Of a stretch of DNA of 64,000 nucleotides, positions 1 through 12,229 are shown piece after piece. This DNA is from Lutraria lutraria (taxonomy: Eukaryota; Mollusca; Bivalvia; Venerida; Mactridae). The position numbers and the translations under genes are program-made. Under the pieces are notes generated by a model. It ran no database searches and was not told the origin of the DNA. It was given only the letters and a program-made list of their open reading frames with translations. Within the stretch, counting starts at the first letter, position 1; every line of letters starts with the position of its first letter. The stretch lies in assembly GCA_964023205.1 (NCBI GenBank), contig OZ026844.1, positions 33,961,326-34,025,325 of the forward strand, read 5' to 3'.

Positions 1-555
1 GGTCTATAGTTTTAAAACATATACCACAATGTCATATCCTGTACAGTATTCGAATAATTATCCCAGGCTTTATGTGTTTCTTAATCGGAAGCGTACTAGT
101 TTTTCTCTTTAGAATAATCACTGTCATTATAGAAAAGTTTATAGCTTTTGAAAGTAAAAGAAATACTACAGATATCAGAGTTTGACTTATTAATGTTATT
201 TACTATTATTTAAAATATATATTTGAAATGCAAATTGGAGACTAGAACCTTTAAACACTAATTTCTTTAATTATTAAACTAATGTTAAAGTCCTTAATAT
301 GCAGGTATGTCAGGTATGTCTTATTATATAATTTTATATACATCAAGATCAGGTAATGAGTTATGATATTTATGCAGCAGTGACAGTCCTACAGTCTATA
401 GCGTAATGTGCTGCTGTTACTGGTAATTAATTTAACCATGGTTAAATAACTTGCATACACTTATTCATTAGTTCTATTTTGTCATGTTTTAACGAGAAAG
501 CTTATGTATCGTAATAACAAGATAAATGATAGCAAAAATATCCAAGACATGAATG
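1..555. other. AT-rich noncoding DNA
   Basis: No reading frame, splice pattern or repeat that I recognise. Short poly-A/T stretches only. Confidence 0.5.
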
Positions 556-559
556 TATA

Positions 560-696
560 CAGTCAAACCCGTAAACAATGGTCACTTAGTGGAGAGATGA
601 AATACGGTAATTCTGTCAATAATCAGGTGCGTGCTAAAGCTTGGTCGCTGTTTACAAAGTGGCCTTTATTCAGAGGTGGTCGTTAATGATTGACTG
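560..696. mobile_element. pogo/Tigger-like MITE
   Basis: A 137-bp element that begins CAGTCAAACC and ends GACTG, with TA on the left flank. The same terminal sequence and internal words (GTAAACAA, GGCCTTTATTC) occur in the elements just upstream of A1 and A3. The CAGT start and TA target are typical of Tc1/mariner-superfamily pogo-like MITEs. It has no coding capacity; the 60-aa open frame across it is incidental. Confidence 0.6.
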
Positions 697-854
697 TGTA
701 TCATGGTTGATATGTTTTTCGTGTTTTTTATAAAAAACGTTGATAATTCAATATCAGTACACCATGGCCGGATTGTCTAAAGTGATTCATTAATTGCAAC
801 ATGTATTTAACATCTCCAAAGCGCATACACAGTTACATGTCTATTAAATAACCA

Positions 855-1790
855 ACAATAGAAAGCGAATAAATTGCAAGGATTCAAAGACCTCCGCAGA
901 TTACCCGACTTTAACTCGATGTTTACACAAAGATATAAAGTTTAAGATTCAACAAAGCAGTGAGAGATTACCATTTCTAGATATAATGATAATTAAAATA
1001 GGAACATGTATAAATACTGATATTTATTTTAAAAGTACAGATTCTATGTTAAATCATGTCATCCAAAACAAACAAAAACTAACATACCATTTTCATTGGC
1101 ACGTCGAATATGTTCAATTGTTTCCAACAAAGATACTCTTAAAAAACGTTTAATAGAACTGGCCATTATTTTAAGCAAAAGAAAACATCCAACAGAAGTG
1201 ATCAAAACCGGAAATAAAAATCAATGCAAATCCCCAGATGTGATTTATTAAAGGTCAAAGAAAAAAAGGAAGAGAACTTAATCCCTTTTATTTCTACATA
1301 TAATCCAAAGAATAGATAGGTAGGCCTATTCGGAATCCTTAAACATAATATGGAAATTTTTAGCAGTGATAATTCTATGAAAAGAATAATGAACAATACA
1401 AAAGTTATCAAAAGTAAACGTCAACTTCCAAAACTAAAACGTTTACTTATTAAATCTGAATTTAAAGAAAACAGTTATTCAGCATCAGTATCTAAATGTA
1501 ATGAACCACGTTGTGGATTGTGTAATTTTATTATTTAAGGGTCTGTATTAATTATGAAGATACAGTGCATGATCAGCAAATAAGAGACCCATCAACAAGA
1601 CAAATGCCTTTAAGTGATCACATTGAAAAATGCTCTAAATCAGACCCTAAATATTCTATTTTTCCTTTTTATAAATTTTACAATAATGATGTTTCAGCTA
1701 GGTTGTCCAAAGAACGTTATTTCATTGATATGATTATTAAATTTTGTACCGAAATTAAACAAACTTTGATGACGTTACAATTTTGACGTT
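855..1790 (+). pseudogene. Penelope-like element, 3' half, degenerate
   Basis: This is the remnant of an autonomous Penelope-like retroelement ORF. Read across several frameshifts and stops, 930-1340 gives pieces typical of the PLE reverse transcriptase thumb, including LPFLDI, then IYFKSTDS, then a LIELA-like helix and a SKRKHPTEVI stretch. From 1350 the frame continues with RQLPKLKRLL and then CNEPRCGLC, which matches the Cys-rich linker before the GIY-YIG endonuclease of PLEs. The next frame (1565-1786) holds DHIEKC and KERYFIDMIIKF, resembling the C-terminal part of the GIY-YIG domain. At least four disabling changes are visible, so it is not active. The RT catalytic fingers and palm are absent. 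A hammerhead ribozyme follows at 1853-1912, as expected for the pLTR of a PLE. The family call rests on motifs remembered from PLEs, not on a search. Confidence 0.72.
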
Positions 1791-1852
1791 GTGTACACGC
1801 GTGTACGCATAAATGTGACGTTGCTATGTAACAACGTAAATTTTGACGCCAT

Positions 1853-1912
1853 TTTTGTATTATTGTCCTGATGAGGCGAGGGACGAAACCGGTTGGCGAT
1901 TAAAATATATAT
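1853..1912 (+). ncRNA. Hammerhead ribozyme, degenerate (PLE pLTR)
   Basis: The core CTGATGA (1868-1874) and CGAAAC (1884-1889) are present. A two-base-pair stem III, CC/GG, is followed by TT rather than the usual TC at the cleavage site. Stem I can pair GTC upstream with GGC downstream, then continues weakly. Stem II has a mismatch. It lies directly 3' of the PLE remnant. Very short stem III hammerheads are known from PLEs and retrozymes, where they are thought to act as dimers. This copy may be inactive. Confidence 0.65.
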
Positions 1913-1944
1913 GTCATACCTGTGGAATGGTAATTATTTTTCAT

Positions 1945-1970
1945 TATATATATATATATATATATATATA
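1945..1970. repeat. (TA)n microsatellite
   Basis: Pure TA dinucleotides follow a TTATTTTTCAT sequence. The same junction, in inverted orientation, occurs at about 12195 beside the second hammerhead. Confidence 0.9.
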
Positions 1971-2099
1971 GCTTGATAGTCCGAGGGTATCTTAAAGTTA
2001 ATTCTGTGTCACAATTTCAATCTTAATTATGTGAATATATCATGCATTTTACATAGTCCAACATAAATGTAGACTAGCATTTTACCGGTACGTACTTTT

Positions 2100-2310
2100 T
2101 TAGGTACATGAGTGTTATTTGAAATATATTTAGATCCAACATACTTAACTGAAGAAATATAACAGGTACGTCTGTCTATTCGCACTATTGAGTTGAGGCC
2201 TATTTTCTTGTGCAACTTTCCTTTAACCAAGCTGTTATGTGGTCGAAGTGGATGATTATGTAGAAAGGTGATTTTTGATAAAATTTCAATCACCTTCCAA
2301 AAGTGAACAA
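2100..2310. repeat. Dispersed repeat R, copy 1
   Basis: Contains GAAATATATTTAGATCCAAC, then an AATTGAAGAAATATA-like stretch, then ACCAAGCTGTTATG. The same order of words appears at about 14520-14740, 30260-30430 and 46330-46540. It lies at the start of the A duplication unit and also in the A-B spacers. Confidence 0.6.
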
Positions 2311-3459
2311 CAAAATGTACCTACCTGCATGCGTAAAATTCCAGTCTTCACCGTGCTAACACCAGTAACCAAAAAAAAACACTCATTGTTCATTCCAAAC
2401 ATAGCAGTAATGCTAATAGTGTTCAATGTACGCGAATCCAATCACAATAAATGGAAATATTACTTTATAAAACGTTATCCTTTTTTTTCGGGCAAACATC
2501 CAGAATACGACGTGTCCACAGCGGGAACGCAGTTTATAGTCATTCATGTTCTCCAACCAAATATTGAAAATTTACAATTTATGTACATAAAATTTATTTT
2601 TCAAAGTACACAATGATAACATGTCGAAAGAATGTCTATTTTATTCGCTTGGTGAAAGTTTCTCGTGCGAGTGTCGCAGAAAATCACGTTTTGCACGGAC
2701 TCCTGTGACACTCGCCCGGTGTGGTTGATTTCACTATTTTTGATAAAAGATTATGTTGTGTAAAACTTGAAGAGATGTATTTATTTATACTCAAAAATGT
2801 TAATGCATGTACTATAATAAAAATAGTATTGTCAAAAAGATCGTTTTCTTTGATAATAACCTTCAATAATTTAATTTATTTAGGACACATTCTGGAAATA
2901 TTATTAGAGTTAAAACAAATTGATATCTTTAATTGTTTTTGCATGTTTTACCGTGAGTTTTCATAGATGTTTAATTTAATCTTTGAACATTTCCTACTCC
3001 GAGAGATTTCAATGCAAGCTGGAAGGTACAATTACTCAAAGGGTTGTCATTGTTTTTGAAATAGCTTGCAGTACATCATACCTGTAAAAATGATTAAAAT
3101 TTAGAGATAATAATTAAGTTTGAAAATTACGGATATAAACCCATTAAACCATAACTTAAATTACAATACTACCTCGGTATTAAGGTCACCTTTGGGACCA
3201 AATAAATTGAGTGGTCTGAATATCAAGTTGGACTGTAATGACAATATACAGAACCAGCCCAGTAATCTATAAGTAGTCGTAGTATTGATGTGTTCACTTC
3301 ATGAAGTTTTACTGTAACAATAATAACCCAAGCACACATTTTTCAGTAACCCCATCGACAAGTATTCAATCGCAACTTCTCGGCCTTGGTCTAAACAAGC
3401 ATATTTCTCAGTTACGGAAATGCTCGAGTAGTTACGATTGCCAAATACTGTGTACATAA

Positions 3460-3595
3460 GAAACCACAGGAAATGGGTTCACACCGGGCATTTAATAGTA
3501 GGCATATAAATGCCCGGTTCTCCTGTATCTTATCTCCTCTCTCTTTCCTCTGGGCGGCTCTGAAATGACCATAGCGTTAAACAACTGATAAACAT
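3460..3595. repeat. SINE S2, 3' part
   Basis: Holds ATGCCCGGTTCTCCTGTATC and the CTCTGGGCGG / ATAGC words that form the 3' half of the SINE found whole at 25455-25775 and 54480-54775. The tRNA-like head is missing. The orthologous copy is at about 47840-48010. Confidence 0.6.
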
Positions 3596-5278
3596 TAACA
3601 AATTGTTGTTAATATAACTGGTCAAAGAAGTGTTATGAAATAGCCATTCCGGTAAACATATTTTACACTTATAGTGTAGTATAAACACGGTAGATTCTAA
3701 ATGAAGCAGTTAAAGGCAAGTCTATATAACTCATTATCCGTCAGCTGAACTACTGTATGTATATTCTTATCTAAATGCATTTCGGTCGTAATAATTGTAA
3801 CTTAATTACGCGTAGGATTGTAATATCTACGGTCACTTAAAATATACATAGAGTACAGGAAACTTAAATCTATCAAGTGGGTCGCTCTGCTGTCGTATGG
3901 TAAGAATCATTTTATTTATAGCGTTACATGTTTATCAATGTGTTTTATTATATAAATAACAATTTATCGATTTAAATGATGTTAGTACAGTCTATATTTT
4001 TTACACAAATTCATATACGAATATATTTTTCTATTTCTAAATATGTACAGTGTAGTTTCTATAATTGATTTGCGTTTGTTGTTATTTCTATTGGTCTAAT
4101 AAAAAATAATCATGTGGAATCATTTGTTTAAAAATTTCACAGGAGCAGAAATTGAGTTAAGTCTCTAGATACTCAGAACGTCGATTTTTAATCTTGAATA
4201 ATTTTAGTTGTGTAATTAATAGTAAACAAAAAGTTAATTTCCACATTTGAAAGTTTGCAACATAGACTTAAACATTTTGAGTTTTGCAGCAAAAATTCAA
4301 GTTAATTGTCTGTCATCAAATCAAGAAATAAATAGAACAGAACAGAATAGAATACGCAGTGAACTTAGTTAACAGAGACAAGCAAAATAAAAATATGTAT
4401 CTGTACACATCCAGTCTTAATTCAGAGGTTGACTTAGTCAGGTTTAAGGATTTATGTGTGGCTAAGATCCACGATGTTCACACACTTTTATTTGCCGGTG
4501 ACTGGTAATTTGTGTTTGTCTGTATTACATTTAATACCAGTATATATTCTAGATTTCTCATTATGCTAATATGACATTAACTAAGTGTTTATATTGTTAA
4601 AGGTGAATGCGCGAACGTGCATTATGTTGACAGTCTACCTTGACACCTTTTCGCTTGTAGCGTTAATTAATACGTAATCCTCTGACAGTGTCGTAAAGTG
4701 TTCACTTCCGGCCTTGATCTTGTCCGTGACCTTGCCGTATAATGTAACTACCAAGAATTTGCAGTAAAATGGAGTAAAAAATCATAAACTTTTTCTGAAT
4801 CTTGGAATTAAATATCATATTATTGCAATAATTGGGTCACAAACGATTTTATGTTGCATTCAATCTTTAATCTAATACATGCAATTGAGATTTTGTGTAA
4901 CAGGTGAACTTTTATCGCCGTGCTTTCGTTCGTGCGTCCTTTTACTCAATCGTTCAGTATTGTAAATTAGAGGTAAATATCAACGGAAAGCTTCGATAAA
5001 GAAAAGCATGATTTAGTGTGTATCGAAACACCGTATAGCTACAAGGATATCTCTTTCCACCTTTATAAAGAATTGTGAGTTCGAATCCCTGGTGCGCATA
5101 TGTTTCCAACATGGCTTTGGTTCGCGCCATTGCGTCCAGTCATATTCGTCCTTCACCTCTGGTCGTTTAGTTGGAATGGTTGACAATACCTCCCAAAGAA
5201 TAAGATTATTACTTGTATACAGAATCCCGTAAAAATTGTTAGGGTTAAAATCCCTCCGTAATTTAACCCAAAACAATA

Positions 5279-5456
5279 CCGTCTAACCTGTGAACAAAGG
5301 CCATCCTTAGGAAAGACGTAATGTGGTCTTTACTGACGGGTGACCTCTATTCGGAGGCTATTTTGTTCTAAATTATCAATGATGGGTTTGATATGAATAC
5401 TCTTTATTCATAGGGTGGCCTTTACTCGGAGTTGGTCGCTAACACAGGTATGACTG
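5279..5456. mobile_element. pogo-like MITE abutting A1 exon 1
   Basis: A 178-bp element with imperfect inverted ends (CCGTCTAACCTGTG and CACAGGTATGACTG) flanked by TA on both sides. It ends 30 bp before the A1 start codon. An orthologous insertion lies at 50601-50777, also 30 bp before the A3 start, so it entered before the duplication. Confidence 0.75.
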
Positions 5457-5486
5457 TATTACAAAATGTATTTTAGACAACAGAGA

Positions 5487-8400
5487 ATGGCGGACGCTCC
5501 AACGCTTGTCTCAGCCGAATGGCTGCTAGCCCAAATAACAGACAGCGACACGACAGAAGGATATAACATTCGTATTCTAGATGTTACTTTTGATCGCTTT
5601 AAGAAACTAGATACTTACAAAGACTGTTATTTGAAGTAAGTGAAACTGTTTTGCTCTCAACATTCTATCCAGTTATTTTAGGGAATGATTCATGAATATC
5701 TTGATAAACATTGCCTTCCGTCAACTATTTTTAAAAACACCATCATGCATATCTACAACTGGAATAATATACTTTATTTATTTCATCGGATTTAACGCCA
5801 TCTTCAACATTATTTCAGTTACATCGTGGTGGAAAGTTATCACAATCAGCTTCTCTGGACTTCATTTAACCAGTACTAACAGCAAGCTACCCCATATAAT
5901 TCAGAAGTGGGGGAATTACACCGGGTGTAATATATTCAGTTAAATTTGTCATGGTCAGTGTTAGCCCCGCTCTGGGTTTGAACTCACAACCTGTTGATCA
6001 GTAGATTAACGTTCTAACCACTGAGCTATCAAAGTATTGATTCACAGTATCAACCCATCAGTTATATCACATTCAGTTCTATCTACAGAGGTTTGTTGTT
6101 TTATTTTTTCCACAGAGAGCATATTCCTCAGTCATTGCATTTTGACTTACACGAGTGTGTTGAAAGCACGCCAGAGATACCTCGTGCCTTGCCGAATATT
6201 GAGAAGTTCACGGAGTATATACGTAGTCTAGGTATTGGTTCCAGTACTCATGTAGTCGTATATGACCGCCATGACATGGTACCAATGTTCCGTACATGGT
6301 GGCTATTCCGGGTAAGAAAATAAAACCTAAGCAAAGTGTCTGACATCAATATTTAGATTGTTTTATGATTTAGGTTAAACTACTTTTTGTGAAATTTATT
6401 TACACATTAAACTCATATAGAAAAAGAGATGCATCTTAAAAAGGGTAACTCGAAACTTTCTTCAGGGCAGTAAGTTACCTTATTTATGAAAAGATTATTT
6501 AAGAAATGGGCACCAATATGACATTTCTGTTATATGGTTTGTTACTTCAGTTATATGGACATAGAAACATATCTATGCTAGATGGTGGCTTGGTTAAATG
6601 GAAAGCAAATGGCTACGAGACAAACACAGATGAACCAAAGGTCCAGGTAAGGATATGCTGATATGTAATTAAACTTAGATGAGCTAAGCGGAAGTTTTCA
6701 AACTCATATTCAAACGATACAAAAAATCAACGTTTTCTCAGTTTTGCTTTTCCGAAGTTGTAAAGTCTAGGCCTATACCCATAGGGGGCTAGCATATACC
6801 AGAGTTACACCAACTTGATTCGGAAGTCATCATTTCGGAAGTTGTAATCCTTGTATATATATGATTAATGTGTTTTTGGTCTGTGTTGCCATTTAGGTCT
6901 TAATAACCATTATACACTATTCCTTTAACGTGACAGCCCCCTATGAACCTAACCCAGTGTCATGACACGTGGTATATTTGCTTCGTAACACAGACTAGAC
7001 AATGTATACCGTTTTGGAATCGTATTTCGCTGGAACCCCACAGAACTATGAACGTTTATTTCTTAATTCAGTTTGCATTCTTTAACTAATTAAAAAGCTC
7101 TTCAAAACAAAGGTTGTTCTAGACGAACAATGACTAGATGAAGTTTGCTTTGTGTGTGATAAGACAACCTTTTTAACTGCAGTCCGCCGGTGACTTTACA
7201 GTAAATGTGAATGGCACACTGAAGCGGACGTATGAGGATATGCTTAAACTCGTGACTGATACGAAAGATGTTCAAATTGTCGACACAAGACTAATAGATG
7301 ACCCAAAAGTCCTCAGCAGTAAGTCATCTTGTTTGCATATTTTTGTTTTGGGATGAATTCTCATAAAGCATTGTTTCCGGACATAAACTGACGAACTCTC
7401 CTTTATTTGGTGCATTTTCCATTTAAAGATCAATATGGATACTAAATAAAGTTCCGTTATAAAAAATCTGAGACATATCTAGTTACACTTAACATCAATC
7501 TGAAGAAATAAAAGAAATGCTGTCCGGTGGACATATTTTACACAAACAAAATATACGTGTTCAAAAAAGTTTGAAATTTTAATTGTTTTTGTGTTTCGGT
7601 AGAATTTAGTAAGTAAACGTATGTATATTTAATAATCACAAAACACTGGATATCGAATCGGATGTTATCTGGCTCGTTGAAAGTAATCGACAATTTCTGA
7701 TTTGGATAAGAAGTTGGAAATGCATTACCAATGTTCAAATAAGTCTTGAAAGTTTCGATTGATTTTAATTGGTGTAGTTTCGTTCTGATCTGGCTGCCAT
7801 TGGGTTCGAAATAAGTGTGCTTTGTACATCAAAAGTTAGATATGACCTTCACCTTAGTGACCAAAAGAACCGGTCGTAATATTGAGATGGTTTCAACATT
7901 AATTAGTGAGTCGTTATTATGTGTTGATCGACGCTGTCACTAAGTGGGGTTCATTGTTTGTGGCATCCTGGCAATACGTCATATTTTTATCTTTATAGGA
8001 GAACTCGATGGCGGAATAATACCTGGTTCAGTACGAGTGCAGTATACAGATTTTTTAAATGAAGACTTTACTATGAAAAACACGGAGGACATGAAAGAAG
8101 GTATTCTGGCAAAGTTAAGACATGTCTTAAATACAAACAATGTTTATACGCTACATGTAATAATGTACAAATGTACATGTATATACTTTTTACATTTTTT
8201 TAAAAAGTACGTATTAAAACTATTACGTATACAGTTATCATTATTTCTCCATAAAACACTATGTTTAAGGATCTTATGCTTAAAAGTGCCATACATGCTA
8301 ATATATTTGTTGTCTTTGAAACAACACTGTAAATTTGATTATTTTTCTCGACCTGTGGATGTTTTAAAGAACAACGCATATATTGGCGTACATGATCTAA

Positions 8401-11400
8401 ATATATATGACAATTACCAGACCATCTGAGTTTGAAAACGCTAGACAAGGAAGTATCATGTTCGTTAGTTCAAGATGACCATCCTTACATCTTTAGCAGG
8501 GTGATCTAAGGTCAACAAAAGATCGTGGGTTCGAATCTCTTTCAGTATTTCAGGGATGCTTTTTCAGTGTCTCAATTTTAACTACCGAGTCACAGAAAAC
8601 AGGTGAAGAGCCAATTGGTGCTTTACACCGGACAAGGTGAAGAACCAGGAAATCAAAACCAGATGAATAAATACGGCTTTAGCAGAAACTGATATGCTAC
8701 CATTAGGCTTTTAACGAGCAAATGGTATGTGTGATAATTGTTTTTTTTCGACTAGTTATTTTGACTCTGTATACTCACTATCAGTTGCTTGATACAGAAC
8801 AATATTAATTTGCAGTTTTTGCTAAGAACAGTGTAGACCTCCAGTTGCCCATGGTAACAACATGTAACACTGGAATGACTGCTTGCTGTGTCGCGGCTGT
8901 TGCTAACTTACTTGGAAGAAATGATATTCCCGTGTATTACGTAAGTTACTCGTGCAGTGTATACCTCGTAGTCAATACATTAAATTTTAAGAACCCAACA
9001 CCCATCGTAATAACTGAACATAATTATATTCAAAATAATATCAACAAAACAAAGTTCATGCATAGTATGTCGCCTATTGACCAGCCTCTGTGGTGAAGTG
9101 GTCAATGCCACTGACATCAAATCACACTAACGTTTCACTGATAGAGGGTCGAGGGAACGAGCCAAGCTAATGACCATGTCTCTTCATGTGAGAAAGTAGG
9201 CAGTTGCTTACGGAGGATGGGGTCTAGTACTGGTTCTTCCTAGGAACGGCGGTTCGTTGAACTGTCCGCATAATATGACTTTGACTGTTGAAAATGGTGT
9301 AAAACTTAAATTAACAAACAAAAACAAGCAAACAATCCGTGCCCCCTATTAAATTATGTATCTTAGGACTCTTATAACTTGATGTGTTTTAAGCCGTGGT
9401 TTAAACTTTTATTTTATTTTATCTATAAAAACCTAATGAAGATGAAGATACTTGTATACATTTATTTCAACGTAAGGCACAATTAAAATTTGCGGTAAAT
9501 TTACAGCAAACGATGGAAAGGTCTGCGCAAAAAGATCCTTTTTTATAATACCATTGTAAATAATCAGGTAAAGTATATAACAAGAAACATGTTGTATGTT
9601 ATTTCTATTGACATGAATAAGTTAGCAGAACATTGATATCTAGCATAAACAAGGTTGTAGAGACAAATTAAAAGTTAAATAAAAGTCGCCCCCTTGTAAA
9701 TCAGTGCTAAAGTACACAATGGTTAAAAAGAACAGGCCATTTTTGTAAGACTACACACATTATCTATAAACATTGGTTCTGGGGAGACGGACAATGAGTG
9801 ATCGCAATCGATCACCATGAGCACGCAATGCTCAGGCGAGCTAATAAGTCCAGGTATGACAGATTTATAGATAAAACAGATTGGGCGTTCGGGTACGTAG
9901 GTTACGTGTGGGCCCTTAAAAAGAACATAAAAGTTAAGAGCACATGAATGTAAAATGTATAACTAAAACACTAAAATAATTTTCATGTAGATTGGAAAAA
10001 AGAAAAGTACGTGCAAGTTTGTCCTGGTTTTACATGATATCGCGCCAAAGTAAAAAGGTCAATAAATAGATGCAAGGCGAGGGGCCAATGCATACTTTAA
10101 CTTTTTTAGTGGTGGTTTTAGCTTAAGTCAAAATAAGATGCTATTACTTATCTAATATCATAACAAAAATGGGAATATATACTGCCGAAACAAGATTAGA
10201 CTGGTTTAGAATGAGCTAGTTAGGTCTCTAGAAATACACACTTTTTAAATAATGTATTGAAAATGACTAATCTAAACTTTAAAAGAACAAGAAAGATATA
10301 TACAATGATAACTAGATGGTTGTTTTTAACAGAACACATGTCCCCTCTCCTTATAACAATTTTCGAACATGTTTGAGCCTAAGTTGAAGCTCGACCTAGA
10401 CATTAAACGAGCGCAGCCAAGGCATGGGTTCTGCAGATTGCGTCTATTATCTGAACATTTGAGTTTAAAGAAAATCCGTCTAAATTGTGTTTCGAACCAA
10501 GAATGTAAGTACGTGTACATTCCAAATGTGGTAGCTTATTTCCGACACTTTCGATTTTGACAGACTGCGAAACATAGATTTGTTCTAATAAGTATGGTAT
10601 TGGGCTACAAACCCAATAATCTTGATTCGACATGATCGAGCTCGAGTAATATTTCATAAGAAAATGAAACAATTGTGCCGCAAGAAAACATTTCTTTAAT
10701 AAGCGTAAGTTAGAGAGAGTACATGCTGTTCCAACTGGTACAGAGTTGTCGTTCGTTGCTGTGAACGCTTCAATTAAAAAGTTAAAAAAAGTGCTACATC
10801 GACAAAAAATCCACCATTTTGATAAATACATGTAAATAGAAGGGCTGCACGTGCAGCAGCCCAATGAGGCTAACATGTTTGATACACTATAAACACCGAT
10901 ATAAATTACTAATCATGTATGAAAAAAACAATAACTAATGTTGCAATGACAATAGTCATAAGAAAACTCATTAGATGCATTAAATAAAGTGAGACAGCTG
11001 ATAATACATACAGTGTGCAATCTCTTAATTAAATATATATATGTATTGTGATATTGGAATTTTCGTTCGAGTTAAATGAATTTTGTATATTAGGTCTTCG
11101 CCAAAATACGATTCGCCTTCATATGATATGCACGACTATTTTCAGAGCTTACAGTGACAAAAAGCTCTGATCAAAAGCCCCACTCCACTGAGCCAAGAAG
11201 TGATAATCAGCGAACGAACTAAACTCGAGCATGATCAAAGACTACTTATATTATTACATCAAAAATTAATGATTCCTTACATTCTTTTCTACATACTAAA
11301 TAACTAAAGAATATTTAAACACCAATTCTATCTTGTGCATTCAACTGAAGACTAATCCCTCAACGTAATGAAAGTTCTCTCGTCATTTACATGACTGCAA

Positions 11401-11714
11401 TTCAAGCATTGAGCTAAGAAGTTGAGAATTGGACTGTGAGGGGAATATTTTGCTGAGGAGGGTAATCCAGGAAGACTAGGAAGATTAACTGTTACTGAAA
11501 TTGATGACATCAAATTTTGCTTTAAGGGCATCGTCGGGAGTAAAAATGCTATTTCACTTTATCCAATTTCTTCACTATATCCTTCTTTATTATAACAATG
11601 TGTCACTGTAGTGGCTCAAACGATTCAATGTACGATTTCTTTTAATTATAGGGATCGTGGACCGAATGGAAGAAGCGTTCGCCAGACGAATTGAAGCAGC
11701 GTGTTGATGGTTAA
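5487..11714 (+). CDS. TST: Two-domain rhodanese sulfurtransferase, copy A1 (7 exons, 288 aa)
   Basis: Predicted to move sulfane sulfur from thiosulfate or 3-mercaptopyruvate to a thiol or cyanide acceptor; animal homologues act in mitochondria and cytosol. Exons: 5487-5635, 6116-6311, 6551-6646, 7183-7318, 7999-8100, 8816-8940, 11652-11714. All junctions are GT-AG and phases match those of A3. The start MADAPTLVSAEWLL matches the usual rhodanese N-terminus. HIPQSLHFD, FRTWWLFR and SMLDGGLVKW mark the inactive N-terminal domain; VQIVDTR and IPGSVRV the C-terminal one. The catalytic Cys is about residue 243 in the loop CNTGMT, unlike CRKGVT (TST) or CGSGVT (MPST) as I recall them, so the preferred substrate is open. 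GSWTEW lies after the last junction, as in the family, but the residue before it is Tyr where vertebrates have Asp. Length agrees with the ~290-300 aa norm. TTTTAG just before the start could be a splice acceptor for an upstream noncoding exon. No mitochondrial presequence is evident. Confidence 0.93.
5940..6035 (-). repeat. tRNA-derived SINE head in A1 intron 1
   Basis: On the minus strand, ATAGCTCAGTGGTTAGAACG is a strong pol III A box and GAGTTCAAACCC a B box, spaced as in a tRNA. No acceptor stem pairs, so I take it as a SINE head, not a tRNA gene. A3 intron 1 lacks it. Confidence 0.6.
8475..8690 (+). repeat. SINE S2 in A1 intron 5, partly deleted
   Basis: Contains AAAGATCGTGGGTTCGAATC (B box GGTTCGAATC) and CAGTATTTCAGGGATGC, followed by ACCAGGAAATC-like words. 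Copies in the same intron position occur in A2 (25455-25775) and A3 (54480-54775), so the insertion predates the duplications. This copy has lost the CTCTGGGGCGG segment. Confidence 0.65.
9084..9336 (+). repeat. SINE S1 in A1 intron 6
   Basis: The head carries the A box TGGTGAAGTGG and a decayed B box near AGAGGGTCGAG. The body has GTAGGCAGTTGCTTACGGAG and CTAGTACTGGTTCTTCC. The tail is AAATTAACAAACAAAAACAA. Orthologous copies are at 27004 (A2) and 55170 (A3). Confidence 0.75.
9780..9852 (+). mobile_element. Helitron-like 3' terminus in A1 intron 6
   Basis: Two small hairpins, TGATC..GATCA and GAGC..GCTC, are followed by AGGCGAGCTAA, a CTRR-type end. The same terminus sits at 55885-55957 in A3. 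The 5' end of the element is not located. Confidence 0.45.
9860..11640 (+). other. A1 intron 6, 3' part
   Basis: Noncoding DNA alignable with A3 intron 6 (55960-58690) and, from about 10820, with A2 (27690-28600). Near 10846 the hairpin GCTGCACGTGCAGC is followed by AGCCCAATGAGGCTAA, a possible second Helitron-type end. The open frames on both strands at 10326-10876 are not conserved as proteins in A3. Confidence 0.5.
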
Positions 11715-11980
11715 ATATTTGGTAGGCGTCTTATTGTCAATAACGAATGAATGAGATGTTTATGAATAATGTTTATTTATAATTATATTATTTCAGAAAG
11801 AACATTTATATAAATTGCTCATGTAGATGTAAACTAGTCACATGATTGTATTAGGTAAAATATTTTTATATCAGAATCAGTAGGAACATACATTCAAATA
11901 TATCTATGTAATGTTATTTTACAGTATTATTGTATACACTGCCATGTACATATAGTATAAAGACGTTTTGATTATATTGG

Positions 11981-11986
11981 AATAAA
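11981..11986 (+). terminator. Polyadenylation signal of A1
   Basis: AATAAA about 270 bp after the stop codon, inside a stretch (TTATATTGGAATAAAACTTT) retained in A2 and partly in A3. Confidence 0.6.
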
Positions 11987-12229
11987 ACTTTACTCGCTAT
12001 ATGGAAACGAATAGGTTTTACATCATGAACACTGGTTTTAGAGCAGTATCCTAACATGATTACATGAGGACCATCACAATAAGGGTCATGTGTGAGACGT
12101 CTTAGAGAGTCACTTGTATGTATACATGTATATGGGAATTCTCTGAAAGTTATATGTTAGAGATGTCTGGTAGTTATATATATATATATATATAATGAAA
12201 AATAACTAACATTTCATATGTATCATTAT

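Larger units (their letters stand above)
2030..5276. other. Segmental duplication, copy I: 5' flank of A1
   Basis: This stretch is near-identical over long runs to about 46296-49735, for example 2270-2960 against 46497-47140. It holds no gene model that I can support. The small open frames here (2027-2293, 2275-2616, 2684-2966) recur in the other copy only because the DNA is duplicated. The left breakpoint is near 2030, where the text enters the sequence ATCATGCATTTTAC shared with 46303. Confidence 0.8.

Noticed and set aside
2027..2966. Open frames repeated at 46199-47142 as possible conserved genes
   Set aside because: The whole DNA segment is duplicated, including noncoding parts; the frames lack splice, domain or codon evidence.
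5945..6020. Functional tRNA on the minus strand in A1 intron 1
   Set aside because: A and B boxes are present but no acceptor stem pairs, and the sequence continues as a SINE.
10326..10876. Overlapping frames of 63-157 aa on both strands as a gene inside A1 intron 6
   Set aside because: In the A3 intron the frames are broken by indels, so there is no sign of protein conservation.
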